Positions 1 to 12,200 are shown, counted from the first letter of the stretch. The stretch: DNA of 64,000 nucleotides from Cycas panzhihuaensis (GCA_023213395.1 CM041465.1:240815741-240879740); one strand, 5' to 3'. Numbers and translations are program-made. The notes: a model not told the origin generated them from the sequence alone.

Positions 1-344
1 AGACAAAGTAAGAAGAGAAGTCACACAAGAAACAGGAGTAGCAACATGTGACTCAGCAAGAAGGCTAGGCTTCTCAATGGAAGAGGCTTCAGGTTGAGAC
101 CTAAAATGAAGCAAACACCCCCTACTCATGTTTAGGAGGTATATAGGATAAGGGAGGTCCTTATCATCACTGTTAGACTCATTGTTACTCAATACGGTGA
201 GGTACCCATAACTCCCCACACAATAGGTGTGAAACGAATGAGGTTGGAGGAAGAAGAGGAAGGGCCTTCTTCCAAATAAGACAAACTAGGAATGTTAATA
301 GAGCAAGCAGAAGCATGGGTGGATGGGCCTTTATTGCCCTTCGT

Positions 345-875
345 CGGGTCACAAACTACTTGACAGGATTGATGTAATTGCCTAATGGGAGGAGGCTCCC
401 AGGAAACAACCTTCATTCGCCCCTTGTGGACAAACTTGAGTTGTCCCCAACGAGACAAACACATAGCTTCCATCTGGTCGAGCTATGGATATCCCAACAA
501 AAGATTATAGTCCACATCTACATCAAGGACTATAATATTAGTGAGGAAGGTTTTATTCTCAAGGGTAAGAGGAATGAAAACATATCCTAAAGGCATTTTC
601 TTGCTACCATTGTAGCCTTAATAATGCCATGGGATAGGCTTAAGAGCTACTATGCCTAACTCTTGCATGATTCGTGAGGGCACAGCATTGATAGAAGAAT
701 TGTTGTCTATAATAGTTCTTCGAAGGGTACACTCAGGAGTGTTTATGGATATAGTGAAAGGGTAGCACCATTGGCGTTCCCTTTCACTGGTTGAGGGGAT
801 ATCTTTAAGGTTGAATGAGATAACAGGTTCACAGCTTAGGGCAACCCCCAAGGCATGAACGAAAGCATCGACCAA
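345..875 (-). pseudogene. gypsy retropepsin (protease) remnant
   Basis: The minus-strand frame contains an aspartic-protease-like core, TIIDNNSSINAVPSRIMQEL, where active families have a D-S/T-G triad; here it reads D-N-N, so the active site is lost. After a stop near 630 the homology resumes with YNLLLGYP and then QLKFVHKGRMKVV, the conserved C-terminal part of plant gypsy proteases. In an active element this enzyme cleaves the Gag-Pol polyprotein inside the virus-like particle. Upstream lies gag; RT should follow past the left edge. Confidence 0.72.
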
Positions 876-1346
876 TCCTAAAGTCTTTAGGAGGAGATCA
901 CGCTACTCTAGACAGCTTCTCAAGACGTCTATCATGGACATCTTTGCAGCCACCATGTGGATCTTATCGATGATGGAGAAGGGTTTTCCCTTCCCGGTGG
1001 GTTAGGGAAGCGACTTTCAAAAATCATAATAACTAAGGTGAATGGGGATTGTCTTGGGAAGTAGTAGAATCTTTGAAGGAGGATTCTCTAAAAGAGGGTC
1101 AAGATGAGAGGAAGGAGAAGTACCTATGGATTCTTTAGCCACTTAAGACCGAGTCAAAGCATATAAAGGCATGGTCTCAAGCATCTGGATAACCATCTTT
1201 CCCTTATTTTGGGATCGAGAGGGAGAAGGAGTTTGACGATGAGAATCAGAAGAGGAGGAAGAGTTCCTTACCCCCTTCCCCTTAGCTTGTGTAGGACGAA
1301 GGTTAGTGGATCTTCTCCTATTTCAATTCCCCTTTTGCTAGGTATA

Positions 1347-3497
1347 TTAATCTCGTTCCTCATGTTTGGGGAAGGGGTCTCTATGAACGGGTTCATTTAG
1401 ATTAGGCCTAGATGCCCATTTAGGAGAGAAGTCATGATGTAGGGTAGATTTAGGATGCTGCACCCTATATTGATAGTACTTATAGAAGCACTCACCATGA
1501 ATGGAGCACCATTTCTTCTCCATGAAAGAATTCATCTTCCTCGCTTGAGAATCATGGGTATTTCTATTCTTGGAAGGTGTGACTTGGGAGGCTTGATGAA
1601 TGGGTTTATGGGAAGTTAGTGATGAATGGCGTGCTTGGAGTTTAAGCTCCTTTATCATATGTTTAAAAGAACTTATGGAAGAAGTCAATGGGTCCAAATT
1701 CTTCTCCATTAAATGGGTTGAAGACTTGGAAGGTTATTGAGTTTTGGTGTCACGAGATGCAAGGGGATACCTCATGTCGTTGCAACGGCCTAAGAGATTT
1801 CTTGAAACTACTTTAATCTCAATAGCCTCGAGAGCCAAACATTTAGCTATAGTGGAGTCACATGTTATTGCCCCTATCTTGAGGACTTCAACATGTACTT
1901 TGAGATGAAGAGCATTTACAAAAAGATCCCTCTTTAACTCCTCAGGCAGGGTTGCCTTAGTGGAATGGAGGAGATTATGGAAATGCCTGATAAAGTCACG
2001 ATTCATTTCCTCATGACCTTGTCTAAGGGAAAAGAGGGCCTTCATTCCACTCTCAAGGGGGTGAGCAACATCAAAATAGTTGACGAACACGTCAACGAGT
2101 TGTTAGAATGAGTGAATGGAATGTATAGGAAGTTGATAGAACCACTTGAGGGCATCGCATTACAAGGAACATGGGAAAAGTTTCATTATAATGTGATCAT
2201 AAGCCCAATAATCAATACACGCCATGAAAAATCTCTTGACATGTTCCGTTAGGTCTTTAGAAGAGATCCCATCGAACTTGGGTACCTCAAGAGGATGAAA
2301 TGGTAATTTAGTCCTCAACATCTCGATCGATAAGGGAGTTGACCTATAGTCCATGAAGGGATGGGCCCTTGGTTGAACCATCGAGTCAACGAAGGATAAA
2401 GGAGGAGGTGGGCAAGGATACCCAAATCCTCCTTGGGAAACTTAGCCTAAAAGAGGATATGAACTTCCTTTTACTTGGTGGGAGGCGACTAATCCCGAGC
2501 ATGAGGAGATTAGAAAAGAAGCAGATGGGTAGGAAGGACCCATTCCCCCCCTGAGGGTATGCCTCTTATTAAAAGGGGACTTAGGAAAGGGTGCCTTGAG
2601 GAGGGGTTTGTCCTCCTTGTAAAGGCACCACATAGGAAGAGGTGTGAGAAGAATGAATGGATGGGTGCAAGACCAGATTTTTCCCATATGGACCACCCGT
2701 AGGTGGTGCAACACCATATGGGTGAAAGGGGTCCACCCCATAAACCGGAAGAGGATTCCCTTTGCCATGCCCCCACAGTTGGGAAGTATATCCTAGAGGT
2801 ACATAAAGAGATAAATCCTTGAGTTGAGTTTGGGAGTGCATAGGGATTTGTCCCACATGGCTAGAAGTAGAGGGATATGTAGGTCCCCTATGTTTAATGG
2901 AAGGTGGATAGACTACGGTTGGCTAAGGTGTAGTTGCCTAACTAAGAATAGGCATACTCAACCCAAGTTTGGGAGTGGGCATACCTTAGGTGGCCCCTAG
3001 AGAATGTGGACCATAAGAAGAGGAAGGAGTAATGAGAAATGGCCCCGTTGCGGATAATAAAACCGAATGAGATGAGTATGATAGTGCGGATGTGGAGGAG
3101 GAGGGTGCCACACTTTGCAAGATGCTTTCCAATCGCTTGGGAGGTAGTTGGAGGCTAGCTACTTAGAAGCATTGATTAAGAGCTTCCACCACATCCATAG
3201 GAGGGCTTCCCACCTGCTCGAATGAGGTTGAAGGATCCTCATATGAAGTGGACCCTATAAGGCAATCCTCATGGTCGTTGTCCCTAAGATGTTGATACCC
3301 CATGAGAGAAGAAGCTTCCACTTTGTGAGTGGAAAGATGATGAACTTGTGGATGACCTTGGTCACCCAGATAGAAGATGGGGTCCTCACCCTATTGGGTG
3401 GGGCCTTGGAAATAAGTCGAAGGTTGGTGAGTCTTAGAAATATAAGTGTGGTATGCCCAATCTGAGGAGAATCCCTCCATAGCTGATTTAGAATCAA
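1347..3497 (-). pseudogene. gypsy gag remnant
   Basis: This is a degenerate capsid gene on the minus strand. The N-terminal third (about 3500-2440) is rich in Pro, Gly, Tyr and His, as in Tat-type Gag. The core holds EVPKFDGISSKDLTEHVKRF (within 2160-2381) and HFHNLLHSTKATLPEELKRD followed by LFVNAL (within 1734-2090), the two conserved halves of the Retrotrans_gag domain. The C-terminal part has KKWCSIHGECFYKYYQYR, close to the short Cys/His segment preceding the protease in this group. Stops and shifts separate the three parts. Confidence 0.7.
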
Positions 3498-3710
3498 ACA
3501 ACGAAAGGGGAGAATAAGGAAAGTCTTCCAATGAAGGAGGGAGATCTCGTAAACAATGCGAAAATCATCGCATACAAGTCCTTCCTAAGATTTGGAAGAA
3601 AGAGGAATAACAGAATGATAGATATTAGGGGTTACCCAATGAATCTAGAAAGACCACCAAGGGAGAGGTAGCACCAATAGAAAGGGGATTAGGATAGACC
3701 CTTTACTGAC

Positions 3711-3732
3711 GAGTCCCTAGTATGGTCGCCAG
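3711..3732 (-). other. primer-binding site of the left gypsy element
   Basis: On the minus strand this reads CTGGCGACCATACTAGGGAC, resembling the TGGCGAC...CTGGGGAC primer-binding site typical of Tat/Ogre elements. It directly follows a minus-strand sequence ending in TTCCA, which fits an LTR ending in CA. The position is right: downstream of the LTR and just ahead of gag. Confidence 0.55.
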
Positions 3733-6700
3733 TGGAAGCGCACCTCTGGGGGTTCACCAGATGCAAGGAGATCAAGCCTATACAATCAATAATTATAGGG
3801 CTAAACGATCTTTAGAAGAAAAGGAAAGGATTACCCACAAAGGGTGTCTGTACATTGAAACGTAGGTTTGAGGACCTGCAAATGGTGTACAAACCTTCTG
3901 TCACAGTGAGCACCTTCTCATATTTGAGACGGGCAAGGGGCTCCCTCGATTTGTCGAGTAGCTTCAAAGGGACCCTCCTATCTTGAATGGTTAAGGAAGG
4001 AGAGTTGAGGTGGAAAGACACCTTTCCTAGGAAAGAGGGAAAGGAGGAGGTAGAACCTAACATAGAAAGGGGATACCTACAAACAAGAAATGAGTGGAGG
4101 ATAATGGAGATGCAAAGAGGGAGTTGGGTGGAAAAGGACCAACGTCCAAACGGGAGTGAGACAAGGTGATGCTTTACCAAAAGGGGATACCTTGAGGAGG
4201 ATGCTCTCAAAATACCAACACCCTAGGTGGGTAGCTAGGGGCGCAGGCATTATGTAGTGTATCTTTTACTTGGTTTCACAGTGAATAGAGTGGTGTTATG
4301 GGTTGTTGTTGTTTTCGGTTTATTTTGAATTAAAAGGAGAAAAAAACCAACAATAACACTCTCCCTCAATTCTTCCCTCTCTCTCTCTCTTTTCTTTTAC
4401 AAATGTCAATAGGAACAAAAGGAAACAAGAAAGTAAGGAATCATATGAGGGGAATGCAACAACTAGTAGAATTTACCCTAGTAGTTCATAGGGGAGGACA
4501 AAGATAGTAATGGATGAGTTTGCAGCCCTTTGTACCTTTACCCTAATAAATGAGAAAGTCATATAAGAGAAAGGGAATAGAAATGCAACAAAGGTAGGAG
4601 ATTACCCTACTAGTAGGGTTAATGCCTACATGAGCAAAACGATTATTCCTTTCCCTACATGAGCAAGCCAAACAACCTACAAGCAACAAAGCATGCATAA
4701 ACATTCTTTTCTCTTTTCCTTCTTTCCTTCCTTAGGAAAAAGGAGGAGAAAGGTGAGCAAGGAAGTAGGGTAAGAAGGAGCACACCTAGAACCGGGATGG
4801 CTGGTATAGAGAGCGCTCCTCTCTCCTTACAATATGCTTTCACCCACTTAATGGCCCTTACCGCGGTTGGTATTATAAAAGAAATACCGATGGGGCTTAC
4901 TTACCTTCCCTAATGACTAGTATGAAAAGAAACTAAAAGGAAAAGAGTTACAGAGAAAGTTCAAGCAATGTAATAAAAGTAAAAGGAATGTATGTACCTT
5001 CGATGATGACCTTTGCTTGTTCCAAGTGGCAAGACCTCCACAACAAACTATTTTCCCTTTCCCAAGGGTGCTAGTAACACATGGAAGCAAGTGTGTGTAT
5101 ATGCTTACTAAAGGAAAAGAGTGTGATCTTATACCAATGTCCTTTAAATAAACATAATATATGACCCAAACTTTACTTAATATGCATATAGAATGCTCCA
5201 ACAACTATGGGAAAAGGGCAGCTAAAAAATAAGAGAGAAAGGTAGCCTTAGAATGGCTAACCCTCCAAGTGAGATACCTCCATGCATCTAAGCGCTCTGA
5301 CCAATGGATCAAGCAAGTAATCAAGGTTTTCAAGTAGTAGAAAAGGCAACAAGGTTTGTGAATGGTGAATGTCACAAAAGATGTAAAAGTTGCAAATGTT
5401 AAAAATATTGTAAAAGTTGCAATATGCAACTTTTGTAAGATTTACAAAAGTGAAGCTAAAACTTGGTAACCCATAAGGGATTGCTACAAAAATTAGATTT
5501 TAAGAGGGCATAAAGGCTGCTTACAGGTATTACAAGCTACTGCCAATGCTACAACCAATGGGATCTTCTACCTCAAGGGTTTCTAGGTGTACAAGAGAGG
5601 TATAGGGAGAGAAAAATTGCAAAGGGTAAGGGGTTGCCCTAGAGGAGATGACCAAGAGGGTCAGAATCCTAGCCTAGAACTCCTTTCTCCCTTTAATGAA
5701 CCCTTTTCTCTCAACCTCCTTGATCAAAACCTGAGAGAAACCTCAAGGCATAAGGGAAACAAGCCAAGAAAAGGAAGGGTTTGCCTTTTAGAAGAGAGGT
5801 GTGTGAAATGGTTTTGCAAAGAAAGTTGGACAAACATGCAAGAAACCTCTTTTGCCAAAGGAAAGAGATAATATGCAGGCCTGAAAAAACCTACGAAAAC
5901 TAGTTTGAAATAGTTTTACCTTATGAGATGGCTAGGAAGAGGGTTTCCCTTGAGGAATATGTGAGAAATCCCTACAATGGCATAAGAAGAGAGTACAACC
6001 TGCAAGCAAACTTGATACCAATGATTTGATGGAGCGCTTGAGAGGAGGATCTATCTAGAACTAGCTGCTACATACCTGTGACCTAGGGTTTTTACCCTAA
6101 GGGAAGAGGAAGCAAGAGTAAAGAGCAAGTAGCAATTGAAGAGAGCTTTCTTTTTCCAAACGTTTTCTAAGAGAGGAGAGGAAGAAACAGAAGAATGAGC
6201 CAAATTTTGGGTTTTTAAACCCAACCCTAACCTACTAGGCGATTAGGGGTTGCCCTGGGTAGAAAACAACCTAGCGCCACGTGTTAGTTTCATGACTAAT
6301 ATGAAATTGGCCATGGCCATGCAAAAAAATAAGAGTGGACAATCGCATTGCGACAAACTTCACGGTACCGTAGAGTTTATCGTGGTATCGTGAATAATGC
6401 CGTTGTGTGCTCAAATAAGGTGAAAAACAAAAGGGCAGCCGGAAAGGTTTCCAAAAAGGTGGGTCCTAGACCCTGAAAGGGTAAAATAATGAATTGTCGA
6501 GGTGTGTAGGGGATTTTAAGAGCTAGTGGGACCATAAGAAGCTAGAAAAATGTGCCAACATGGCCCCAATGAGAGACAAGTGGTGCACAAAGATGATGAT
6601 CTTGAAGGCATGTGGAGGCATGGTAGAAGGTCATGAAGTGCCATGGGATGCTTGTCTCGAGTTGTCATAGGCTAAAGTATTAGATGCAAGCATAAGTAGG

Positions 6701-6873
6701 CAGGCAAGCTAGGCATAATGATCATGCAATCAATCAATAACATGCAAAATGTGTCCAGTGATAATTCAATTACATTCTGAAGTTAATGAAGAGCAAGGAT
6801 AGAAGTATACCTGTACTTACCTAAGAGGTGCCATCCATGTCCATTCCCGGTAGCCGGGAAACAATCATCCTTG
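3733..6873 (-). repeat. probable 5' LTR and flank of the left gypsy element
   Basis: This 3.1-kb stretch has no convincing coding region. By position, directly abutting the PBS, its left part is the 5' LTR. The outer LTR end cannot be fixed because the partner LTR is outside the window; the limit given is where copy A begins. It holds a CT microsatellite (about 4370-4397), short recurring motifs such as CTAGTAG near 4450-4620, and an AAAAGTTGC repeat cluster near 5370-5440. Short ORFs inside it match no family I know. Confidence 0.4.
5355..5450. repeat. AAAAGTTGC repeat cluster with a small hairpin
   Basis: The motif TAAAAGTTGCAA occurs twice (about 5384 and 5411). The second copy is followed by its inverse, giving a hairpin with 10-bp arms (AAAAGTTGCA at 5412-5421, TGCAACTTTT at 5425-5434) and a 3-bp loop. 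The same core in the opposite orientation occurs many times in the upstream region of copies A, B and C (for example 10595-10680 and 11350-11460). Confidence 0.6.
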
Positions 6874-7479
6874 GAAAAATAGGTAAATTAAAGTAGTCAA
6901 TAAATGCTTGTAGAAGTATTTACATTGTTTCACAAGGGATAACCAAACAAAATGGTTGAAATAGATCCATCTAGCTAAGTATTGACATAAGACAAATTAT
7001 TACTTAATAATTTAGATGACCCTGTTTATGGTGTTATATGGATATCAATATTTGATAGTAGTTAATTACATGCAAATAACCCTTCTTATGTTGATAGCTC
7101 AAGAAATGATTTAGCAAGTTAAATAAACACTCAAAAAACTCAAGAGTAACTATGGAAACACTAAGAATCAAATGAAACAATAAGCAGATTGTCACTAAAT
7201 GAAAAGAGAATTTGAGATCAAACACTTGGTATATGTACGAATGCAACCATACAAACAAGCCTTGCAATAGTAAGAAGTGAAGTTTAAGCTTATGGCACAA
7301 TTATACAAACCCTTCCAGATATAAAGAAGAATAGTTGAGATAGCTTACAAGCTTGATTCCCTCTTTATCATCAAATTCACAACAAATTTTGCATCTTCAG
7401 TTTAAAGAAGAAAGTAGGCCTAAGCATTAGTCTGCCAACAAAACTACTAGTCATAGATAAAGAAGGAAATGTCATCTTA

Positions 7480-7625
7480 GTACTACAAAGTCAACATGAG
7501 AGATATAAAATTTCATTAGTGGGCACTGCGAGCTTTGTGGGTAAAGTGCCTTCATCAATCTGACAGTGCATTCTTGTCCCAACATGGAATGGAGACATTA
7601 TTTCAGGGAGTAAGGGTGAGATGAT
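7480..7625 (-). pseudogene. Third exon-like block of the duplicated gene, copy A
   Basis: The minus strand has a short open stretch containing SPFHVGTRMHCQIDEGTLPT followed by KLAVPTNEIL. Copy B (16335-16465) has the same peptide with a small replaced patch (TDPRR in place of MHCQ). The conserved reading across the copies suggests an exon, but no flanking splice sites could be fixed and a stop follows soon after. Confidence 0.3.
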
Positions 7626-7854
7626 TTGTGTGTAAAATTGTATTGGATTGGTTTCTTTCATTGAAAACTTGTACTTGTTTCGGTGCAGAATGGGTGCACT
7701 TTTGTAACTTCATATTAATTCATGTAATCCTTCATTCCTCCATGTTTGGATTGATCATGTTTTCTAACCCACCATAGGTTCTACTATAACTCTTTTCCTC
7801 TTGTTGCTTCTCTTTTGTTTCTTGATCATAATGTGTAGAGTAATCATGGTTAAT

Positions 7855-8330
7855 TCTATGTGTTGTTGATTTTTTGTATTCTTCCCATTCTCTAGGATTA
7901 GTAGGCTTTATAATATTGGTTTGGGAGGTTCCATTTTAGGGCAAAGACAATCTATTGCAATATATTCTTTGGTTATATTCTAAAGGTTTCCAATCAAACC
8001 AATAATGGTCACCAATCTATTTTTGGATTTTACACTCAATTTGATTTGAATACTCAATAGTATATAATATAAAAGAAATTCAAATTCATAGAAAATCACA
8101 ATATCTTGTGCATGGTAGTGCCAAAGGATTCCTCACATATGGACTTGTTGATAGGTTTCTCTATTATGTCTTTGGATACACAAGTTGCCAATCTATATTG
8201 CACAAACATTACTTGGATGTGATATTAATTTATGGATCATGCGGCTCAACCTTTCCATGCTATGCACTTTAATAATGGAGGGTGTGCATTGCAGAGTGCA
8301 TAGTAGAGAAATGCCCACTTTGAATAGCAA
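7855..8330 (-). pseudogene. Older, diverged copy of the first exon inside copy A
   Basis: This block aligns with the younger first exon and its start region (10060-10490) over its whole length: shared runs include TATTCTTCCCATTCTCTAG, ATATTCTTTGGTTAT and TAGAGAAATGCCCAC. It has many substitutions, small gaps and minus-strand stops, so it is a dead paralogous copy lying about 2.2 kb downstream. The same pair is present in copy B, so this internal duplication is older than the A/B duplication. Confidence 0.7.
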
Positions 8331-8911
8331 AAGAGTTATACCTCACCAAGCTCTTACAAATCAAAAGTTCAATATGCAAATGATAATGAATTGACTTTTA
8401 TTTATAGGCGCAATGGAGACTACCATGGGAGAGCATGTGGATTTCCAATCGTATGGCCTGACATTATATTATAACCTTGGGTGACACATTTTTCATATGC
8501 ATAGTCAAGGTTTCGAGTAGGAGGAAACCATAAACCGCAAGTCCTTGGATTTATGAGTTGCTTTCGAAAGAAAGTGCAAAGATGGCCGAAGCTCTTAGTG
8601 ACAACAAAAGGTAGTCATATAAAGAATTGTGCTCTTCACCTATGCTTCGAAGGCATAGCCTATTAGGATAGGGGGGTTTGTTATTTGCCTAGATTCAAAC
8701 ACCTTATGAATGTCAAGTGTTATTATGTGATGAGGCACAAGCATATACATATGAGGTATGCTCACCTAATTAACATATAGAATAAACAGAAGAAATTGTA
8801 TGCGAGTGCACAACTACAACTAAAACCAATGTTGAGACATAACTTATGGTAGAAGTCTCCTAAAATTCTTTTAGGGGTAAATATTATGAATACCCATTTA
8901 TGTATTGTCTC

Positions 8912-9045
8912 ATCTTAGGTACAATATATGTAGAGGGTCCCTTTCCTAGTGGAAGGTTATTGTTTGAAACACAAAACTATCTTAGGTACAATATATGTAG
9001 AGGTTCCCTTTCCTAGTGGAAGGTTATTGTTTGAAACACATAACA
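8912..9045. repeat. 67-bp tandem duplication present only in copy A
   Basis: Two units, 8912-8978 and 8979-9045, both begin ATCTTAGGTACAATATATGT and continue through a shared GTTATTGTTTGAAACACA. Copy B has a single unit at about 17754. The duplication therefore arose after the A/B split or was lost in B. Confidence 0.85.
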
Positions 9046-9553
9046 TATCAAACATTTTGTGTCTGCATTTCCCTTCACCACACGGGATCAAGTGGGCTGG
9101 TTGAGGAACCGTTGACACTGATTTTAACTTTCTAGACACTTCTACCGATGACTCGAACAACATCCTTTCCTGCATAGAATTTCGCAAATCCAGGCAGGCA
9201 ACTGGAGTATGTGTAAATCCTAACCAAGCTCTGATCCTTGGGCTACCGAAAATAGTAACCATAAGATATTGGTCCCATTAACGCAGGCTCACGATAGTCA
9301 ACATCCTTGACTATTAGGATCTGTGATCTGACCAGCAGTACCCTTGCCCCACATGAAACCTTGCTGAGATGCCTTTCAGTTTCCAGGTTGCAGCAAAACA
9401 AATGGCTTTTACCAGTGCCAATATTTTTGATCCCTGCACCAAATAAAAATAACAGTTTCCTTCATCACAGAAACACCAAATTTTGATCAAACAACCATCA
9501 GGGATTTTTACTAGACTACCGGGAGCACAGGATAGCTTTACTAGCTGCTCCAT
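8957..9553 (-). pseudogene. Second exon-like block of the duplicated gene, copy A
   Basis: An acceptor-like TTCTAG precedes a minus-strand open frame beginning MEQLVKLSCAPGSLVKIPDG and containing CLIKIWCFCDEGNCYFYL. Relative to copy B, copy A carries about 17 extra bases (TTTCATGTGGGGCAAGG region, near 9340-9360) that shift the frame. Part of the block is open in a second frame (VTIFGSPRIRAWLGFTHTPV), so the true coding frame after the first 60 residues is uncertain. It lies about 0.5 kb downstream of the first exon, consistent with one intron. Function not recognised. Confidence 0.4.
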
Positions 9554-10043
9554 GCTAGAAGAACTCAGATATCTCGTTTGTTTAGATTTCCGGACTACCG
9601 CTCCTTTTCAAGTCCAGACCAAGGGACACATCCAACTCTTTTTGTTTTAGCAGTATGCTGGATAACTGCATTAAAATACTCTTGCACAATCCCGTGTCAT
9701 GTAACAAGACTTGGTACTCTGTATAACCATCTTCTGATATGTCTTGCTAAATTGCTTGAATAGCTAACACTGCATGTCCAAGAGTCTCCATACTTTCAAC
9801 ATATTAATACATCATGTAACAAGAAGTGAATTAACAGAAACCCAAATGGTGCTTCTTGTCAAGATCCAGGAACAGCTGATATCTCAATATCCTGAAAGTT
9901 TTGTAATTCCCATATTCAGAAATTAGTGGGGATCTAGCCCGGCTTGTTTTGTTTCGGCAGACAAGCCAGTTAGGCAACTGCCTTCTTATGGCAATCTGGA
10001 AAGGTTATTCATCCTGCTCAGCAGACCTGAGCTGTGGAACTAC

Positions 10044-10306
10044 CTGCATCTTGATGAAGCTATGTAGAGTAATATGTTTAACTCTATCTGCTGTTGATTC
10101 TTTGTGTATTCTTCCCATTCTCTAGCATAGCCAACTGGCAGGTCTTGTAATATTGGTTGGGGAAGCTGTAATTTCAGGGTGGAGGCAATCTCTTGCAATC
10201 TCTTAAGAAATATTCTTTGGTTATTCACTAAAGTTTTCCATTCAAACCAAGAATCATCACCAATGTGCTTTTGGATTCTACATTGAATTTCACGTGAAAA
10301 CGCCAT
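10044..10306 (-). CDS. First exon of an unrecognised host gene, copy A
   Basis: On the minus strand an open frame starts at ATG in a good plant context (GCTACCATGG) and runs 87 codons, with no stop, to GATGCAG followed by GTAGTT, a plausible splice donor. The predicted peptide begins MAFSREIQCRIQKHIGDDSW and is charged and helical-looking, ending in YTKNQQQIELNILL; I see no known domain. I prefer this start over an upstream in-frame ATG at 10498 because in copy B a one-base deletion puts the upstream stretch out of frame while the 87 codons stay intact. Downstream exon-like blocks follow at lower coordinates. Whether it is expressed is unknown; it may be a recent dead duplicate. Confidence 0.5.
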
Positions 10307-10498
10307 GGTAGCAAATGCAAAAGAATTCAAATTAATACAGAATGTGCCCAAGGATTGCTTACAGACGCTTTGGATAGTGAAGCTACGGAGGGATGACTTG
10401 GGCGTTATCCCAACCTCTCCACACGCTATGCGCTTTTGATGAGACGAGAGATGAGAGATAACAGAGCGCTTAGTAGAGCAATGCCCACCTCGGGTCAA

Positions 10499-11520
10499 AC
10501 ATCAAATACAAAAGTGATGTTCGATTCTGGTTGATATTAAAGTGATGTTTGATTCTGGTCGATATAATTTACGATTATCACCATGAGATGTGCAACTTTT
10601 ATAATGGGACAAGCAACTTTCATAACAGAATATTACAACTTTGATTATACCATACTGATACTTTTATAACGGAATATTGTAATTTTTACAATAAGATGTC
10701 ACATCTAGTTACAAAAACTATAACAAGATAAAAATGCTTTGTTCTAAAATTGAACTGGAATACCCACCTCAACCCAAATAGGAGTAAGTTTAACATGCAA
10801 ATCATCACAATTTCACTTTTATTTATATTTATGTTCATCGATGTAATGGACACTGCCATGACATTGCTTAGAGCACCTCATCACATTCATGCACAGCACG
10901 TGGTCATGTGGAACATGTTTGAGATCGTTTTCCCCAACAACTCTCTTCTTTTGAGTGATAACATAGCTTGTCCATTAACCAGAGTTTACCTTGTTCTTTC
11001 TTCCATCTCCTTCTAAAATTCTTCATAATATTTTTGTTACAAGCAAATTCTTCATAATATTCTTGTTCAAATTATTTAGAGAATTTTTGTTTTTCTTTAT
11101 ATTCTTTCTCTCAATTTCAAAGAAAAGATCCATTTTTCAACAATTAGCTAACACAATTCTTGTGTCAAGAATGCAAAACAATTTTCTTTTTGTGTCCTTG
11201 TAACTTGCATTCACACAACCTTTAGTGTTTGGACAAGTGATACCTATATTATGTTATCGAGCACTTAATACCTTCTAAATGACAAGTAGAAATCCAAAAA
11301 CAAACACCAAATACAAAAGTGATGTTTGATTCTAGTTGATATAATTTACAAGATGTGCAACTTTTATAATGGGACATGCAACTTTTATAATAGAATATTA
11401 TAATGTTTATAATGCGATATTGTGACTTTTGTAATGGAATATTATAATTTTTACAACAAGATGTCACATCTTGTTACAAAAACTATAACAAGATAAGATG
11501 CTTTGTTCTAAAAATTAAAA
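10499..11520. repeat. Upstream region with a duplicated leader block and microrepeats, copy A
   Basis: Upstream of the first exon a block of about 250 bp (AAATACAAAAGTGATG to TTTGTTCTAAAA) occurs twice, at about 10505-10750 and 11305-11515, separated by about 550 bp. Copy B has it once. Inside each block the core GCAACTTTTATAATGGGAC recurs in degenerate form about every 20-25 bases. At its start a 28-bp unit (AAAGTGATGTTCGATTCTGG...) is tandem: two units in copy A (10511-10566). No TATA box or start site could be assigned with confidence. Confidence 0.65.
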
Positions 11521-11902
11521 TGGAATAAGCCCTACTTTGTAGTAATACTACTCCCACATGCATTTATTCTATCTTTTAACAACTTTCATGATATCTTTAA
11601 GAAGAAACTTTATGGAAGGGAATATGGAGCAAATATCTAACTTTCTACTCCCCCTTAAATAAAAAACCATGTAGTATTAGTATCTAGTTTTTAAGAAATT
11701 GATGGGCCTAACAAACTCATTGACTCCTTCCCAACAAACCTATGGGCAAAACCATAGGTTGAACCCATGATTTTCTTTAAATCCTATGCCTTAAACCACC
11801 TCATAATTTTTTATAAATTACTTAGTTGGATGTCCAAATTACTGACACAATTGCCTTGCATCAACTACTGAAGTGAATATGTTCTTTGACACATGCTTGT
11901 AA

Positions 11903-12200
11903 ATAAGCAATCTGGCTATAGGGTCTATTGGTTGAGTTTGGAAGGAGACAGGAAAATGTAAAGGTATTTTGTGACAGTCAAAGTGCCATTTACTTAGCCA
12001 AGAATCTAGCTTATCACAGTAAAATAAAGCATATTGCTCTTAAGTACTATTTTGTTAGACAGGTTATGGAAGTAGGTGGAATGGCACTTGAGAAGATTCA
12101 CACCAATTAGAATTATGCTGATATATTCACAAAACTAGTACCAGTAGAGAAGTTCAAATGGTGTTTGACTTCTCTTGGCTTGCAGAAAAGATGATGAAGG
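11903..12200 (+). pseudogene. copia RNase H C-terminal fragment
   Basis: The plus-strand frame reads NVKVFCDSQSAIYLAKN, then KIKHIALKYYFVRQ, and after a stop NYADIFTKLVPVEKF and CLTSLGL. This is the conserved C-terminal end of the Ty1/copia Pol polyprotein (RNase H, ending just before the polypurine tract). Nothing upstream of RNase H is present; the fragment begins just after copy A ends, so the rest of this element is missing. Confidence 0.85.

Larger units (their letters stand above)
1..3732 (-). mobile_element. Ty3/gypsy element, Tat/Ogre-like, internal part cut by the window edge
   Basis: Read on the minus strand this is the PBS, gag and protease portion of a Ty3/gypsy retrotransposon. 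Reverse transcriptase and integrase would lie beyond position 1. Order along the minus strand is PBS (3732-3711), a Pro/Gly-rich gag N-terminus (about 3500-2440), the gag core (2381-1734), a gag C-terminus (1709-1347) and protease (875-345). The frame is broken by several stops and frameshifts, so the copy is dead. The PBS type and long proline-rich gag point to the Tat/Ogre/Athila branch; that placement is inference. Confidence 0.75.
6874..11821 (-). repeat. Copy A of a host-derived duplicated segment
   Basis: This 4.9-kb segment is repeated at 15719-19838 (copy B), nearly base for base over long stretches. The copies start together at GAAAAATAGGTAAATTAAAG and end together near TTATAAATTA. 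It carries, on the minus strand, an upstream region, an intact first exon (10306-10044), a second exon-like block (about 9553-8957), a diverged older copy of the first exon (about 8330-7855) and another exon-like block (about 7625-7480). Copy A is longer than B mainly because of about 0.8 kb between 10517 and 11300 and a 67-bp tandem duplication at 8912. I do not recognise the parent gene. Confidence 0.85.

Noticed and set aside
2442-2856. Three overlapping minus-strand ORFs
   Set aside because: They are different frames of the same proline-rich gag N-terminus; only one frame is real and it is part of the gag call.
7034-7300. Hydrophobic 88-codon minus-strand ORF in copy A
   Set aside because: Copy B has changes in the matching stretch that do not preserve it; it is probably intron or flank.
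8185-8394. Plus-strand 69-codon ORF identical to the one at 17039-17248
   Set aside because: The identity follows from the recent A/B duplication. The ORF is antisense to a degenerate first-exon copy and has no domain.
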